From Algicola sp. (GTDB taxonomy: Bacteria; Bacteroidota; Bacteroidia; Flavobacteriales; Flavobacteriaceae): 32,085 bases of DNA. The stretch spans positions 1 through 32,085 of the forward strand of contig JAAEZN010000035.1 in the NCBI GenBank assembly GCA_018222835.1, read 5' to 3'. Position 1 is the stretch's first letter. Every line of letters begins with the position of its first letter. Made by a program: the position numbers and the translations under genes. The notes below the pieces were generated by a model. It did not search any database and had not been told where the DNA came from. It saw only the letters and a program-made list of their open reading frames with translations. Positions 16,441 to 23,841 of the stretch are shown piece after piece.

Positions 16441-16965
16441 ATGCGTAAATTACTTTCCATGTTATTGGTTTTAATGTTGTTCTCCTGTAGCTCTGTTCGG
16501 GTGAACTATGATTATGATAAGACGGTTGATTTTCTAAACTACTCCACCTATAATTATTATGCCGATATGCAATCTGGTCTTGGTCAACTGGATGAAAGAC
16601 GTTTGCTCAGTGCACTGGATTCAACTTTGCAGGCCCGTGGTTACCGATTGGCCGAAGAACCCGAATTGTTCATTAATATTATCAGTGATGAATATAGAGG
16701 TGCGCCGAACAACAATATAGGTGTAGGGATTGGCGGAACAGGTCGAAATGTAGGCGGAGGCATTTCCGTTGGCTTGCCGTTGGGAGGTCCTACTTTACAG
16801 CGAAGTATTCAGTTTGATTTGGTGGATGCCCAGCGCGATGCACTTGTTTGGCAGGCCAGAGCTGAGAGTGGACTTCGGGATAATGCATCACCCAGTGTTA
16901 GAGAGGCTAAACTTAAAGCTTTGGTGAAAAAAGTATTTTCTAAGTTTCCGCCGAAGACAAAATAG
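16441..16965 (+). CDS. DUF4136 lipoprotein
   Basis: A 174-residue predicted lipoprotein: the signal peptide ends in the lipobox LFSC with the acylated Cys16. The mature part fits the DUF4136 family, with the start VNYDYDKTVDFLNYSTYNYY, the block LLSALDSTLQARGYRL and the late WQARAESGL. A glycine/asparagine-rich loop (about 89-115) sits in the middle. It should be anchored in the outer membrane or periplasmic face. The family role is unknown. A near-match -7 box TAAATTTA (16412-16419) lies 21 bases before the start, so it may have its own promoter, although obg ends only 64 bases upstream. Confidence 0.88.
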   Translation: MRKLLSMLLVLMLFSCSSVRVNYDYDKTVDFLNYSTYNYYADMQSGLGQLDERRLLSALDSTLQARGYRLAEEPELFINIISDEYRGAPNNNIGVGIGGTGRNVGGGISVGLPLGGPTLQRSIQFDLVDAQRDALVWQARAESGLRDNASPSVREAKLKALVKKVFSKFPPKTK

Positions 16966-17117
16966 CGTTCATGGTCAGGTGTTTAGGTTTTTTAATATAA
17001 AAATATACTGGTCTTACCGTTCGCTTGCTCCAAATTACCACTTGTCATAAAATACTTCTTTGAGCAGGTGTTGTCCATTACTTTCGCTTTAGAAATAAAT
17101 TCTAAAAACACATAATC

Positions 17118-17171
17118 ATGATAGTACTGGCAAAATTTATCATTTCACTCTTAGTTAGTATTTTTTTATAA
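17118..17171 (+). CDS. Possible 17-residue hydrophobic micropeptide
   Basis: A 17-codon frame, ATG to TAA, encoding MIVLAKFIISLLVSIFL, which would form a single membrane helix. It lies in the 236-bp gap after the DUF4136 gene and 30 bases before the next small membrane protein. A 7-bp inverted repeat (TTTAGAA/TTCTAAA, 17088-17106) precedes it, and a TAATCC/GGATTA repeat overlaps its stop codon. Short AT-rich DNA makes such frames by chance, so this is only a candidate leader or small membrane peptide. Confidence 0.2.
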   Translation: MIVLAKFIISLLVSIFL

Positions 17172-17201
17172 TCCGTATAAGCGGGATTAAAACTCATCAA
17201 T

Positions 17202-17411
17202 ATGAAAAAGCTGAACACAAAACAAAAAGTAGTATTTGCCATGGGTATCCTTGGTGTGTTAATAGGAATCTATGGGAAGTTGAATACTTGGGAATATGCA
17301 ACGTATTTCCCATTCTTCTATTCTGGTTCTACCATGATGTGGATTGCATTTTTACCTCAGAGAAAATCCTGTTGCCACCCCTTTAAAAGAAAAACGGCAC
17401 AAAAATCTTAG
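17202..17411 (+). CDS. Small two-helix membrane protein, unknown
   Basis: A 69-residue protein with two predicted membrane helices (about 9-25 and 36-51), a short aromatic loop between (KLNTWEYATYFPFFYSG), and a very basic tail containing a Cys-Cys-His cluster (KSCCHPFKRK). I do not recognise the family. It ends 43 bases before the LytS-type kinase gene, in the same direction, so it may belong to that signalling unit, for example as an accessory or target. Initiation relies on the ATG at 17202, with the A-rich leader typical of the phylum and no Shine-Dalgarno. Confidence 0.65.
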   Translation: MKKLNTKQKVVFAMGILGVLIGIYGKLNTWEYATYFPFFYSGSTMMWIAFLPQRKSCCHPFKRKTAQKS

Positions 17412-17438
17412 TGTAGCCTGTACCGAGTAAGTTTAATG

Positions 17439-17446
17439 TAAATTTG
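17439..17446 (+). promoter_or_regulatory. Possible -7 box of the LytS-type kinase gene
   Basis: TAAATTTG, a full TAnnTTTG match, ends 8 bases before the ATG at 17455 and 20 bases before the in-frame ATG at 17467. If used, it favours the second start or a very short leader. The -33 position is poor (CCTG). Confidence 0.35.
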
Positions 17447-17454
17447 GGCAGCAG

Positions 17455-18525
17455 ATGCTCAAGCGGATGGAATTAAGTTCAAGGAAAAGGAATATTGCGT
17501 TTTGGGCGCTCCAATTGGTGGGATGGGTTTTTATTAACTCCATCGGAGCATTGATTCCTCAAAAAATTAGTTTCGAGATGGTCGTGTTTTCGATTGTTGT
17601 AGGAACTTTTATTGGGGTGTTTTCAACATCTATTTTGAGATGGTATCTTAAAAGGAATGTTCATTTTGATTCCTTTGGGGGCAAAGAAATCATTAAAATT
17701 ATTTTGTCCACATTAGTAGCCTCTGCAATATTTGGGCTTCTCAATGTCTTTTTTGGATATATATATATAGAATTTGGCCCAGAACTTACGGAAACGGAAA
17801 TTCATATATTCGAAGGCTATGATAAAATCATGGTCCAAGTTTTGAATTCGCTCTTTTTGGTCGGAGCATGGGTGGTCACTTATTTGGTGATCAAGTTGCT
17901 TTTAAAGGTTAATCAAAACCGCATTGAGCGGTTGGAGCTGAACACTACCTTAAAGCAAGCTCAATTAAACACGTTAAAAGGTCAAATAAATCCACATTTT
18001 ATGTTCAATAGCCTTAACAATATCCGGGGGCTTATGCTGGAAGATGTGGATAGATCAAGAGAAATGCTTACCAAGCTTTCTGAAATTATTCGCTACTCTT
18101 TGACCAAAAACAATGTAAACGATATCCCAGTAGATGAAGAACTCGAGGTGGTGGACAATTATATCGACCTTTCTAAAATTCAGTTCGAAGATCGTTTGGA
18201 GTATGTAAAACAAATTGAAGAAGATACGTTAGACCTCAGAATACCACCGATGATCATTCAGTTGCTGATAGAAAATGCAGTAAAGCATGGTATTTCCAAC
18301 CTAAAGAAGGGAGGGCGTATTCTATTATCCATTTTTAAAAAGGACAACGATTTGTTCATTATTGTCCGGAATACCGGAAAACTCAATATTTCCAAAGATT
18401 CTACCAAATTGGGATTAAAGAACATAGAACAGCGCCTTAAATTGTTGTATGCCGATAAAGCATCCTTTAAATTAGAGGAAATATCCGATGAAGTTGTAGC
18501 AGAAATAAAAATACCAATGGTATGA
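17455..18525 (+). CDS. LytS/YehU-type membrane sensor histidine kinase
   Basis: A 356-residue kinase of the His_kinase (PF06580) family. Four membrane helices fill residues 14-150 (about 14-34, 40-62, 79-103, 127-150), with no large extracytoplasmic domain. A short coiled coil leads into the phosphoacceptor motif QINPHFMFNSLNNI with His181. The ATPase domain has the N box QLLIENAVKHGI (Asn274) and a late glycine motif (LGLKNIEQRL). It would sense a membrane or intramembrane cue and phosphorylate the LytTR regulator encoded downstream, whose ATG overlaps this stop codon (ATGA). The second ATG, at 17467, is an equally good start given the -7 box at 17439. Confidence 0.93.
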   Translation: MLKRMELSSRKRNIAFWALQLVGWVFINSIGALIPQKISFEMVVFSIVVGTFIGVFSTSILRWYLKRNVHFDSFGGKEIIKIILSTLVASAIFGLLNVFFGYIYIEFGPELTETEIHIFEGYDKIMVQVLNSLFLVGAWVVTYLVIKLLLKVNQNRIERLELNTTLKQAQLNTLKGQINPHFMFNSLNNIRGLMLEDVDRSREMLTKLSEIIRYSLTKNNVNDIPVDEELEVVDNYIDLSKIQFEDRLEYVKQIEEDTLDLRIPPMIIQLLIENAVKHGISNLKKGGRILLSIFKKDNDLFIIVRNTGKLNISKDSTKLGLKNIEQRLKLLYADKASFKLEEISDEVVAEIKIPMV

Positions 18526-19247
18526 AGATCAGGGCGGTCATTGTAGAAGATTCCAGACTTGCTAGGAACGAGTTGAAAGAGCTTTTAAAACTCCATGATG
18601 ACCTGGAACTTGTTGGGGAGGCGGAGAACGTGGACGATGGTGTTGAACTTATCGAATCCGAATCTCCTGATTTGTTGTTTTTGGACATAAATATGCCCGA
18701 AAAAGATGGCTTTGACCTACTGGAAATGTTGGACGAGGTTCCTATTACCGTTTTTACAACTGCTTATGATGAGTATGCCATAAAATCTTTTGAATACAAT
18801 GCATTGGATTACCTGTTGAAACCAGTGAACAGTAAACGCTTTGATATGGCCTTGGAGAAAGTACGGGCCAAAATGGCCTCAAAGGAGGAGAGTGCATCCA
18901 ATGTAAAGAAGTTAACTGAGGCCAGTCAAATCTTTATTAAAGATGGAGAAGCCTGTTGGTTGGTGAAAATAGGGGATATATCCCTTTTTGAAATTGTAGG
19001 CAATTATACTAGGGTATATTTTGAGGATAAAAAACCAATGCTCTATAAATCCTTGAACCAAGTTGAGGAAAAATTGCCCGATGGTTCTTTTTTTAGAGCA
19101 AATCGCCAACAGATCATTAACACCAATTATATAGACAATGTAGTGCCTTGGTTTAATGGTAAATTAAAATTGACTTTAAAAAATGGCCAAGATATCGAAG
19201 TATCCCGCAGGCAATCTTACATTTTTAAAGAAAAGATGAGTCTTTAA
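18522..19247 (+). CDS. LytTR family DNA-binding response regulator
   Basis: A 241-residue regulator. The receiver domain (1-120) has the acidic pair Glu9-Asp10, phosphoacceptor Asp55 in FLDINMP, the TTAYDEYA switch region and Lys103 in LLKPV. The C-terminal LytTR domain (about 137-241) has FEIVGNYTRVYF and the conserved FFRANRQQIINTNYI. It binds DNA as a beta-sheet domain, usually at paired direct repeats near target promoters. The gene overlaps the kinase gene by four bases, showing a coupled pair. Its own targets are not evident; the small membrane protein upstream is one candidate. The gene ends one base from the convergent SDR gene, with no terminator visible. Confidence 0.95.
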   Translation: MKIRAVIVEDSRLARNELKELLKLHDDLELVGEAENVDDGVELIESESPDLLFLDINMPEKDGFDLLEMLDEVPITVFTTAYDEYAIKSFEYNALDYLLKPVNSKRFDMALEKVRAKMASKEESASNVKKLTEASQIFIKDGEACWLVKIGDISLFEIVGNYTRVYFEDKKPMLYKSLNQVEEKLPDGSFFRANRQQIINTNYIDNVVPWFNGKLKLTLKNGQDIEVSRRQSYIFKEKMSL

Positions 19248-19248
19248 A

Positions 19249-20034
19249 TTACATCGATTTTAACAGGCCTCCATCAATTGGAATGTTGGTTCCCGTAATA
19301 AAAGCAGCTTTGTCCGAAGCCAAAAACACTACTAAATACCCGTACTCTTTTGGGTCGCCAATACGTTTAACCGGTACTTGTTCTTCCATGTTGGTACGAA
19401 CAGTGTCAGGAGAAACCCCCAATTTTTCAGCTTTCTTGGAATTCAATTGCGAAATACGGTCGGTATCAAAATAACCTGTTAGCGTACTGTTCACGGTAAT
19501 GCCATCTTTGGCTACATCGTACGCCAAACTTTTGGCCCAGGTAACCACTGCGGCCCGTATCGTGTTGGAAAGTGCCAAATAGTTCAAGGGCTCCTTTACC
19601 GAAATTGATGCAATATTGATGATGCGCCCCCATTGGTTTCTTTGCATATGCTTTAGAGCGAGTTCCGTAGTATATACCACAGATTTAAATAGCAGATCAA
19701 AAGCTTGTTGATAATCCTCCACATTCTTCTCCAATGCACCGCCACCTTCCGGCCCTTGGGTATTGTTTACCAAAATATCCACGGAATTGGTATCAAAATA
19801 GGCTGATATTTTTGCTTTATAGGCTTCAAAACTGGTAAAATCCACAGATAGATATTGGTGTTTTTGTCCTTGGGAGGTATCCATTTCTTTGACCAATTCT
19901 TTTAAACGGTCTTCACTACGGGCCATAACGGTCACACTAGCGCCACTTGAGGCGAGTTGTTGTGCAATGGCCTTGCCGATTCCTTTGCTGCTTCCGCCAA
20001 CTAGAGCCTTTTTTCCTTTTAAAGATATATTCAT
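19249..20034 (-). CDS. SDR family oxidoreductase-like protein with atypical active site
   Basis: A 261-residue Rossmann protein of the short-chain dehydrogenase/reductase superfamily. The cofactor loop is GGSSKGIG (13-20, first position Gly rather than the usual Thr), with NNTQG at 90-94 and the C-terminal ITGTNIPIDGG. The catalytic YxxxK is not preserved: the region reads NYLALSNTIRAAV (151-163), so Leu153 and Asn157 fall where Tyr and Lys normally stand, and Tyr152 is one residue off. A subgroup of FabG-like SDRs with an LSN motif shows the same loss. Classical hydride transfer is therefore uncertain. It follows a cupin gene by two bases, suggesting a joint role on a small carbonyl substrate. 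Confidence 0.9.
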   Translation of the reverse strand: MNISLKGKKALVGGSSKGIGKAIAQQLASSGASVTVMARSEDRLKELVKEMDTSQGQKHQYLSVDFTSFEAYKAKISAYFDTNSVDILVNNTQGPEGGGALEKNVEDYQQAFDLLFKSVVYTTELALKHMQRNQWGRIINIASISVKEPLNYLALSNTIRAAVVTWAKSLAYDVAKDGITVNSTLTGYFDTDRISQLNSKKAEKLGVSPDTVRTNMEEQVPVKRIGDPKEYGYLVVFLASDKAAFITGTNIPIDGGLLKSM

Positions 20035-20036
20035 GG

Positions 20037-20348
20037 TTAGCGGTATTCGCTTCTAACTGGACTAAAAACATCCATTAATTTACAAGGTGTCAATGCTTTT
20101 CCGCTATGGGGAACGTTGGACGGAATTACTACAACATCACCGGGCCTGTAAACTCCTTTTTCTCCATTCAGGGTAAATTCAAAAGTACCTTCCACTACGT
20201 GCATAATCTGTTCGTGGTCGTGATGATGTTCGGGTACTTCGGCATTTTGCTCCACTTCCCAAAACACCCAGCTCATTCGTTCCCCGTGTACCAGTTTGCC
20301 GTGGTAACCGGGCATTATTTCCTTTGGTTCTATATCAGAAAGGTTCAT
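20037..20348 (-). CDS. Small cupin-domain protein
   Basis: A 103-residue single-domain cupin. The first metal motif is EHHHDHEQIMHVVEG (40-54), offering histidines 41-43 and 45 plus Glu46 or Gln47. The second is YRPGDVVVIPSNVPH (67-81) with His81. This is the full set for one bound metal ion. Such proteins are isomerases, dioxygenases or sensors of small carbonyl and sugar molecules; the substrate here is unknown. It is translated just ahead of the SDR-like gene (two-base gap). The divergent Mpl-like gene begins about 96 bases away on the other strand. Confidence 0.9.
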   Translation of the reverse strand: MNLSDIEPKEIMPGYHGKLVHGERMSWVFWEVEQNAEVPEHHHDHEQIMHVVEGTFEFTLNGEKGVYRPGDVVVIPSNVPHSGKALTPCKLMDVFSPVRSEYR

Positions 20349-20396
20349 AGTTCTCTAATTTAGCAACAAGATAGAAATTAATATAGAGCTTTCGGG

Positions 20397-20427
20397 TTTG
20401 TATTACTTTTCGCATTGGCTATTTTTG
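20397..20427 (+). promoter_or_regulatory. Strong Bacteroidota sigma-A promoter for the Mpl-like gene
   Basis: TTTG (20397-20400), exactly 19 bases, then TATTTTTG (20420-20427): a textbook match to the Bacteroidota promoter. The box ends 17 bases before the Mpl-like start codon. It shows that this degenerate gene is probably expressed. Confidence 0.8.
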
Positions 20428-20444
20428 GACTTTAAAACAATACA

Positions 20445-21332
20445 ATGCAGGTACATTTTATAGGGTTGGGTGATATCAATATGTTCAATCTAGCAATTGC
20501 ACTTCATAAAAAAGGTGAAATTGTTACCGGAAGTGATGAAAGATTCACTGACTCCCTAACAGCTATAATGAAAGATCATGATTTGTCTTTCAATGAAGAA
20601 GGTTGGTTTACTGCTAAAATCCACGAGCAATTAAATGCTGTAGTGATCGGGCCAAATGTAAAATTGGACAATCCGGAGCTAGTTAAGGCCCATGAACTTA
20701 ACCTGAATGTTTTTTCTTATCCTGAGTTCCTGTTCGAGCAGACCAAGTTAAAAACAAGAGTAGTGATTGCAGGTACTCAAAACAGCACAACAGTTGCAGC
20801 CATGATTTTGCATGTATGCAATTACAACGACCTTGAGGTGGACTATGCTATATCAGCAAATGGAACCCGCCTTAGTGAGGAGAACGATTTTGTAGTTATT
20901 GAAGGCGATAGCACTTCGGTCTATATTAATGGCGACTCTCATCTCCAATTCTTTCGCCCCAACATCGCTTTGCTGAGCGATATTTATTTTGATGGTTCTT
21001 TGGCACAGCCCAATTTTGAAAACTATGCAGAGCGGTATAGTAGGTTTGTGGATAGTGTTGTGAAAGGCGGAAGCATTACTTATAATGATGAAGATGCGGA
21101 AGTAAAACAGCGAGTGGAAGCATCTGAAAATCCTATTCGAAAATTCCCGTTTTCTACCCCGATCTATCAAGAAGTGGATGGTGAAGTTTTTGTAGATACA
21201 CCAGATGGTGAAATGCCCTTGGAAATTTCTGGTGCCGACAATCTAAGAAGTATGGCCGGAGCCAAATGGATATGCCAACAAATGGGTATTGATGAGGTCG
21301 AGTTTTACGAGGCCATGGCCACTTTTAGCTAA
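20445..21332 (+). CDS. Truncated, degenerate Mpl/MurC-like Mur ligase
   Basis: A 295-residue relative of Mpl, which joins recycled tripeptide to UDP-MurNAc. The N-terminal nucleotide domain is clear (FIGLGDINMFNLAIALHKKG, then TGSDE), as is the central-domain order, including FRPNIALLSDI, NFENYAERYSRFVD and NLRSMAGAKW. But each catalytic element is altered: the P-loop GTHGKTTT is GTQNSTTV (110-117), EGDE is EGDS (153-156), and the DH pair is Asp183-Gly184. The C-terminal ligase domain is missing; the protein stops where family members continue FKGAS. Real Mpl is about 450 residues. A strong promoter and intact frame argue for a retained non-catalytic role, perhaps binding muropeptide precursors. 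A recent pseudogene cannot be excluded. Confidence 0.75.
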   Translation: MQVHFIGLGDINMFNLAIALHKKGEIVTGSDERFTDSLTAIMKDHDLSFNEEGWFTAKIHEQLNAVVIGPNVKLDNPELVKAHELNLNVFSYPEFLFEQTKLKTRVVIAGTQNSTTVAAMILHVCNYNDLEVDYAISANGTRLSEENDFVVIEGDSTSVYINGDSHLQFFRPNIALLSDIYFDGSLAQPNFENYAERYSRFVDSVVKGGSITYNDEDAEVKQRVEASENPIRKFPFSTPIYQEVDGEVFVDTPDGEMPLEISGADNLRSMAGAKWICQQMGIDEVEFYEAMATFS

Positions 21333-21336
21333 GGGG

Positions 21337-21789
21337 TCAAGCACCAAACTGTCTCAGATGATGGTCTAGATGTTTGTACTGCATTTGTCCCCATTGCTCT
21401 GGTGTAAACGAGCCAAAAACCGGATGCGAGTCCCATTCTTTCCTATCTTTCTCTTGATGGAAATCATTGATCAACCCTGTCAATTTATCTTTTTCCTCGC
21501 CAAAATTTTTATCCTCGGTTACTTTTAAACCTTTGGCCGTCGGCAGATTTTGCCTCCATGGTTTATCGTTGTACAAGCTTTTTTTGAAAAACTTTCCCAT
21601 CAATTTCAGCATTAGGTTGGACTTATTGTTGGGATTGTGTTTTTTCAATGAAATTTTTAAGGGATATTGGCAATGATGGAGCATTTGAGCCACCTTCATT
21701 TTGCCCCATTGCCTTTCAGAAGAATCCGATAGGTTTTCGATACGGTCTAGAATTTCTTCGTAAGCCTCCGTGTTAAAAAGAGATTTCAT
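21337..21789 (-). CDS. DUF1569 (DinB-like) protein
   Basis: A 150-residue protein of the DUF1569 family, a DinB-like four-helix bundle. Typical blocks are the start MKSLFNTEAYEEILDRIENL, AQMLHHCQ with His38-His39, the middle PTAKGLKV, HPVFGSFTPEQWGQ (122-135) and the end KHLDHHLRQFG. The conserved histidines probably bind one metal ion. Biochemical function is unknown; relatives are thiol transferases or similar. I start at the ATG at 21787-21789; the longer frame would run through the divergent radC start. A perfect 26-bp palindrome-type repeat (21798-21823) sits right upstream. The stop lies four bases from the convergent Mpl-like gene. Confidence 0.88.
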   Translation of the reverse strand: MKSLFNTEAYEEILDRIENLSDSSERQWGKMKVAQMLHHCQYPLKISLKKHNPNNKSNLMLKLMGKFFKKSLYNDKPWRQNLPTAKGLKVTEDKNFGEEKDKLTGLINDFHQEKDRKEWDSHPVFGSFTPEQWGQMQYKHLDHHLRQFGA

Positions 21790-21797
21790 TTTAGCGG

Positions 21798-21823
21798 TTT
21801 TTATGTAGAAAATTACATAAAAA
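21798..21823. promoter_or_regulatory. 26-bp inverted repeat between DUF1569 and radC (putative operator)
   Basis: TTTTTATGTA and TACATAAAAA are perfect 10-bp arms with a 6-base spacer. It lies 9 bases upstream of the DUF1569 start and 20 bases upstream of the radC start, and covers a near-match -7 box for DUF1569 (TAATTTTC on minus, 21808-21815). A hairpin is possible, but neither side has a gene end, so a protein-binding site is more likely. Confidence 0.45.
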
Positions 21824-21843
21824 TATTCTCCTATCTTTAGACC

Positions 21844-22542
21844 ATGCAAGAAAAACTGACTTCCTTTTCCATAAAAAATTGGGCGGATGATGATCGGCCC
21901 AGAGAAAAATTGGTGCAAAAAGGAAGTTTTGTGCTATCCGATGCGGAATTGATCGCGATTTTGATCGGGTCGGGGAGTAGAGAGGAAAGTGCAGTGGAAC
22001 TAGCTAAACGTATTTTGGCTTCTGTGGACCACAATTTAAACGAACTTGGAAAGCTGTCCGTAAACCAATTAATGAGATTTAAAGGTATTGGGGAAGCGAA
22101 AGCAGTGACCATAGCTGCAGCTATGGAAGTAGGTAGGCGCAGGAGGAGGGAAGATACCTCTAAAATCACAAAAATAAAAAGTAGTCATGATGCTTATGAG
22201 CTGCTGTACCCATTGATAGGGGAGTTGCCCCATGAAGAGTTTTGGATAGTATATCTGAATAATTCGAATAAGGTTCTCCATAAATGCCAGTTGAGCAAAG
22301 GAGGTATTACCGGAACTTTAGTGGATGTAAGGTTGGTGTTGAAGCAAGCTCTAGAGTTGGGCGCGGTCGGGTTAATTTTGGCACATAATCACCCCTCAGG
22401 TACGTTAAGTCCAAGTACTACAGATAAACAACTGACCAACAAGTTAAAAATGGCATCGGAAGCCTTGGACATTAAAATTTTGGATCACTTGATCTTGACC
22501 CATCACGAATACCTCAGTTTTGCGGATAAAGGAATACTGTAG
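21844..22542 (+). CDS. radC: RadC family JAB/MPN metalloprotein
   Basis: A 232-residue RadC. The N-terminal UPF0758 part contains WADDDRPREKL (13-23) and a helix-hairpin-helix-like segment (LMRFKGIGEAKAVTIAAAMEVGRR, about 77-100). The C-terminal JAMM domain carries HNHPSG with His181, His183, Ser191 and Asp194 as the zinc motif, plus an upstream Glu. Despite the name, a direct role in recombination repair is disputed; peptidase or nuclease activity remains unproven. The box TATCTTTA ends four bases before the ATG, suggesting a leaderless message. It heads a tight plus-strand run: the next ATG is three bases after this stop. Confidence 0.95.
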   Translation: MQEKLTSFSIKNWADDDRPREKLVQKGSFVLSDAELIAILIGSGSREESAVELAKRILASVDHNLNELGKLSVNQLMRFKGIGEAKAVTIAAAMEVGRRRRREDTSKITKIKSSHDAYELLYPLIGELPHEEFWIVYLNNSNKVLHKCQLSKGGITGTLVDVRLVLKQALELGAVGLILAHNHPSGTLSPSTTDKQLTNKLKMASEALDIKILDHLILTHHEYLSFADKGIL

Positions 22543-22545
22543 CCT

Positions 22546-23841
22546 ATGTTATTGATATTTACCCATAAGGTAACCAACCGATTAACGTACACAGCCAAGC
22601 AGGTTTTTGAAAGAATCTTGGGGCTAGAGATAGGTTTTACAACTAAAGTGGAAGACTTTATAAAGCATAACGGGCCTAAAATGACCTACTCCAAACAGCC
22701 GCTGCAGAATGAGTTTTTTATTAGGAGCAACGATCTTTTGTTTGAACAGGGTATCAACGATCTGGACGTGAAGGTATTTGACTGGGACGGTATTCCCTGT
22801 TTCTTCTCGGCCGGTGAAAAAAGCACGGTCCCGTTCGACATTTTTTCCGCCAGTTTTTTTCTGTTGAGTAGATATGAGGAGTATTTACCTCATGTAAAGG
22901 ACAGCGTAGGAAGGTTTCCCGTAAAGGAAAGTATTGCTTATCAAAATAAGTTCTTGGAACTACCTGTGGTGGACCTTTGGGCCTATAAATTGTTAGAGAT
23001 GCTAAAGGAACGTTTTCCCGATCTGGAAAATAAGGAAAACGGATATCGTTTTATATCGATCATTAATGTTACCACATCACATGCCTATTCGCATAGAGGG
23101 CCATCAAGAACAATAGGGGGGCTTTTGTTGGACTTGGGTAATTTCAAGTTTCGGAATGTTTGGGAGCGGATTTCCGTATTGTTGGGCATCAAAAAAGATC
23201 CCTACGATAATTTTTTGGAGCTAGTGGAGATCCATAAAAAATTCCCGATAGAGACCATGTTCTTTTTTCAATTTGCCAAGCATTCGGCCCACGATAAAAA
23301 CATATCTACCAATAATAACAAGTTCCGTTATCTAATAAAATCCGTAGCGGATTACAGTGTCGTATCCTTGAGTACGTCTTTTGTGTCCTCTCTGGACAAA
23401 AATGTGCTTAAGGAAGAAAAAAAGCAGTTGGGCAATCTTATCAACAGGCCAATAAATTATGCTAGGCTTAGATACAACAAGGTTAATGTCCCAGCTACAT
23501 ACAGAAATTTGGTGGAAACAGAATTTACGGACGATTTTTCCATGGGATATACCCACGAAATCGGTTTTAGGGCGGGTACCTGCACCCCGTTTTATTTTTA
23601 TGATATTAATACAGAGGTGAGGCAGCCCATAAAGATACATCCATTTGCGATGCACGATTATGCTTTGTTCAAGTACAGGGACAAAGATGAAATATTTGAA
23701 AAAATGGACAACCTGTTCCGTTTGGTGAAACAGGTAAAAGGCGAATTTGTCCTTGTGTTCTCCAACGAACTTTTGGGAGGAAAGCAACCACAGGACTGGA
23801 TGGAGCTTTATCAGGCCATGTTAAAACGCTATTATGTTTGA
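22546..23841 (+). CDS. Polysaccharide deacetylase-like protein, probably inactive
   Basis: A 431-residue protein of the deacetylase-like family found next to radC in Flavobacteriaceae. The N-terminal region (THKVTNRLTYTAKQVFERILG, then PFDIFSASFFLLSRYEEYLPH) and the C-terminal SMGYTHEIGFRAGTCTPFYFYD (332-353) are typical. The NodB metal motifs are eroded: the strand where a TxDxD motif should be reads INVTTSHAY (173-181), and the HxSH/HPS region reads SLSTSF (274-279), lacking histidine. Family members normally act on cell-surface glycans; this one more likely binds or scaffolds. No signal peptide is seen. It begins three bases after radC and overlaps yjjG by eight. Confidence 0.75.
   Translation: MLLIFTHKVTNRLTYTAKQVFERILGLEIGFTTKVEDFIKHNGPKMTYSKQPLQNEFFIRSNDLLFEQGINDLDVKVFDWDGIPCFFSAGEKSTVPFDIFSASFFLLSRYEEYLPHVKDSVGRFPVKESIAYQNKFLELPVVDLWAYKLLEMLKERFPDLENKENGYRFISIINVTTSHAYSHRGPSRTIGGLLLDLGNFKFRNVWERISVLLGIKKDPYDNFLELVEIHKKFPIETMFFFQFAKHSAHDKNISTNNNKFRYLIKSVADYSVVSLSTSFVSSLDKNVLKEEKKQLGNLINRPINYARLRYNKVNVPATYRNLVETEFTDDFSMGYTHEIGFRAGTCTPFYFYDINTEVRQPIKIHPFAMHDYALFKYRDKDEIFEKMDNLFRLVKQVKGEFVLVFSNELLGGKQPQDWMELYQAMLKRYYV

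Noticed and set aside
23332-23787. 151-codon frame antisense to the deacetylase-like gene
   Set aside because: The sense strand has strong family similarity and coupled starts; the antisense product looks random.
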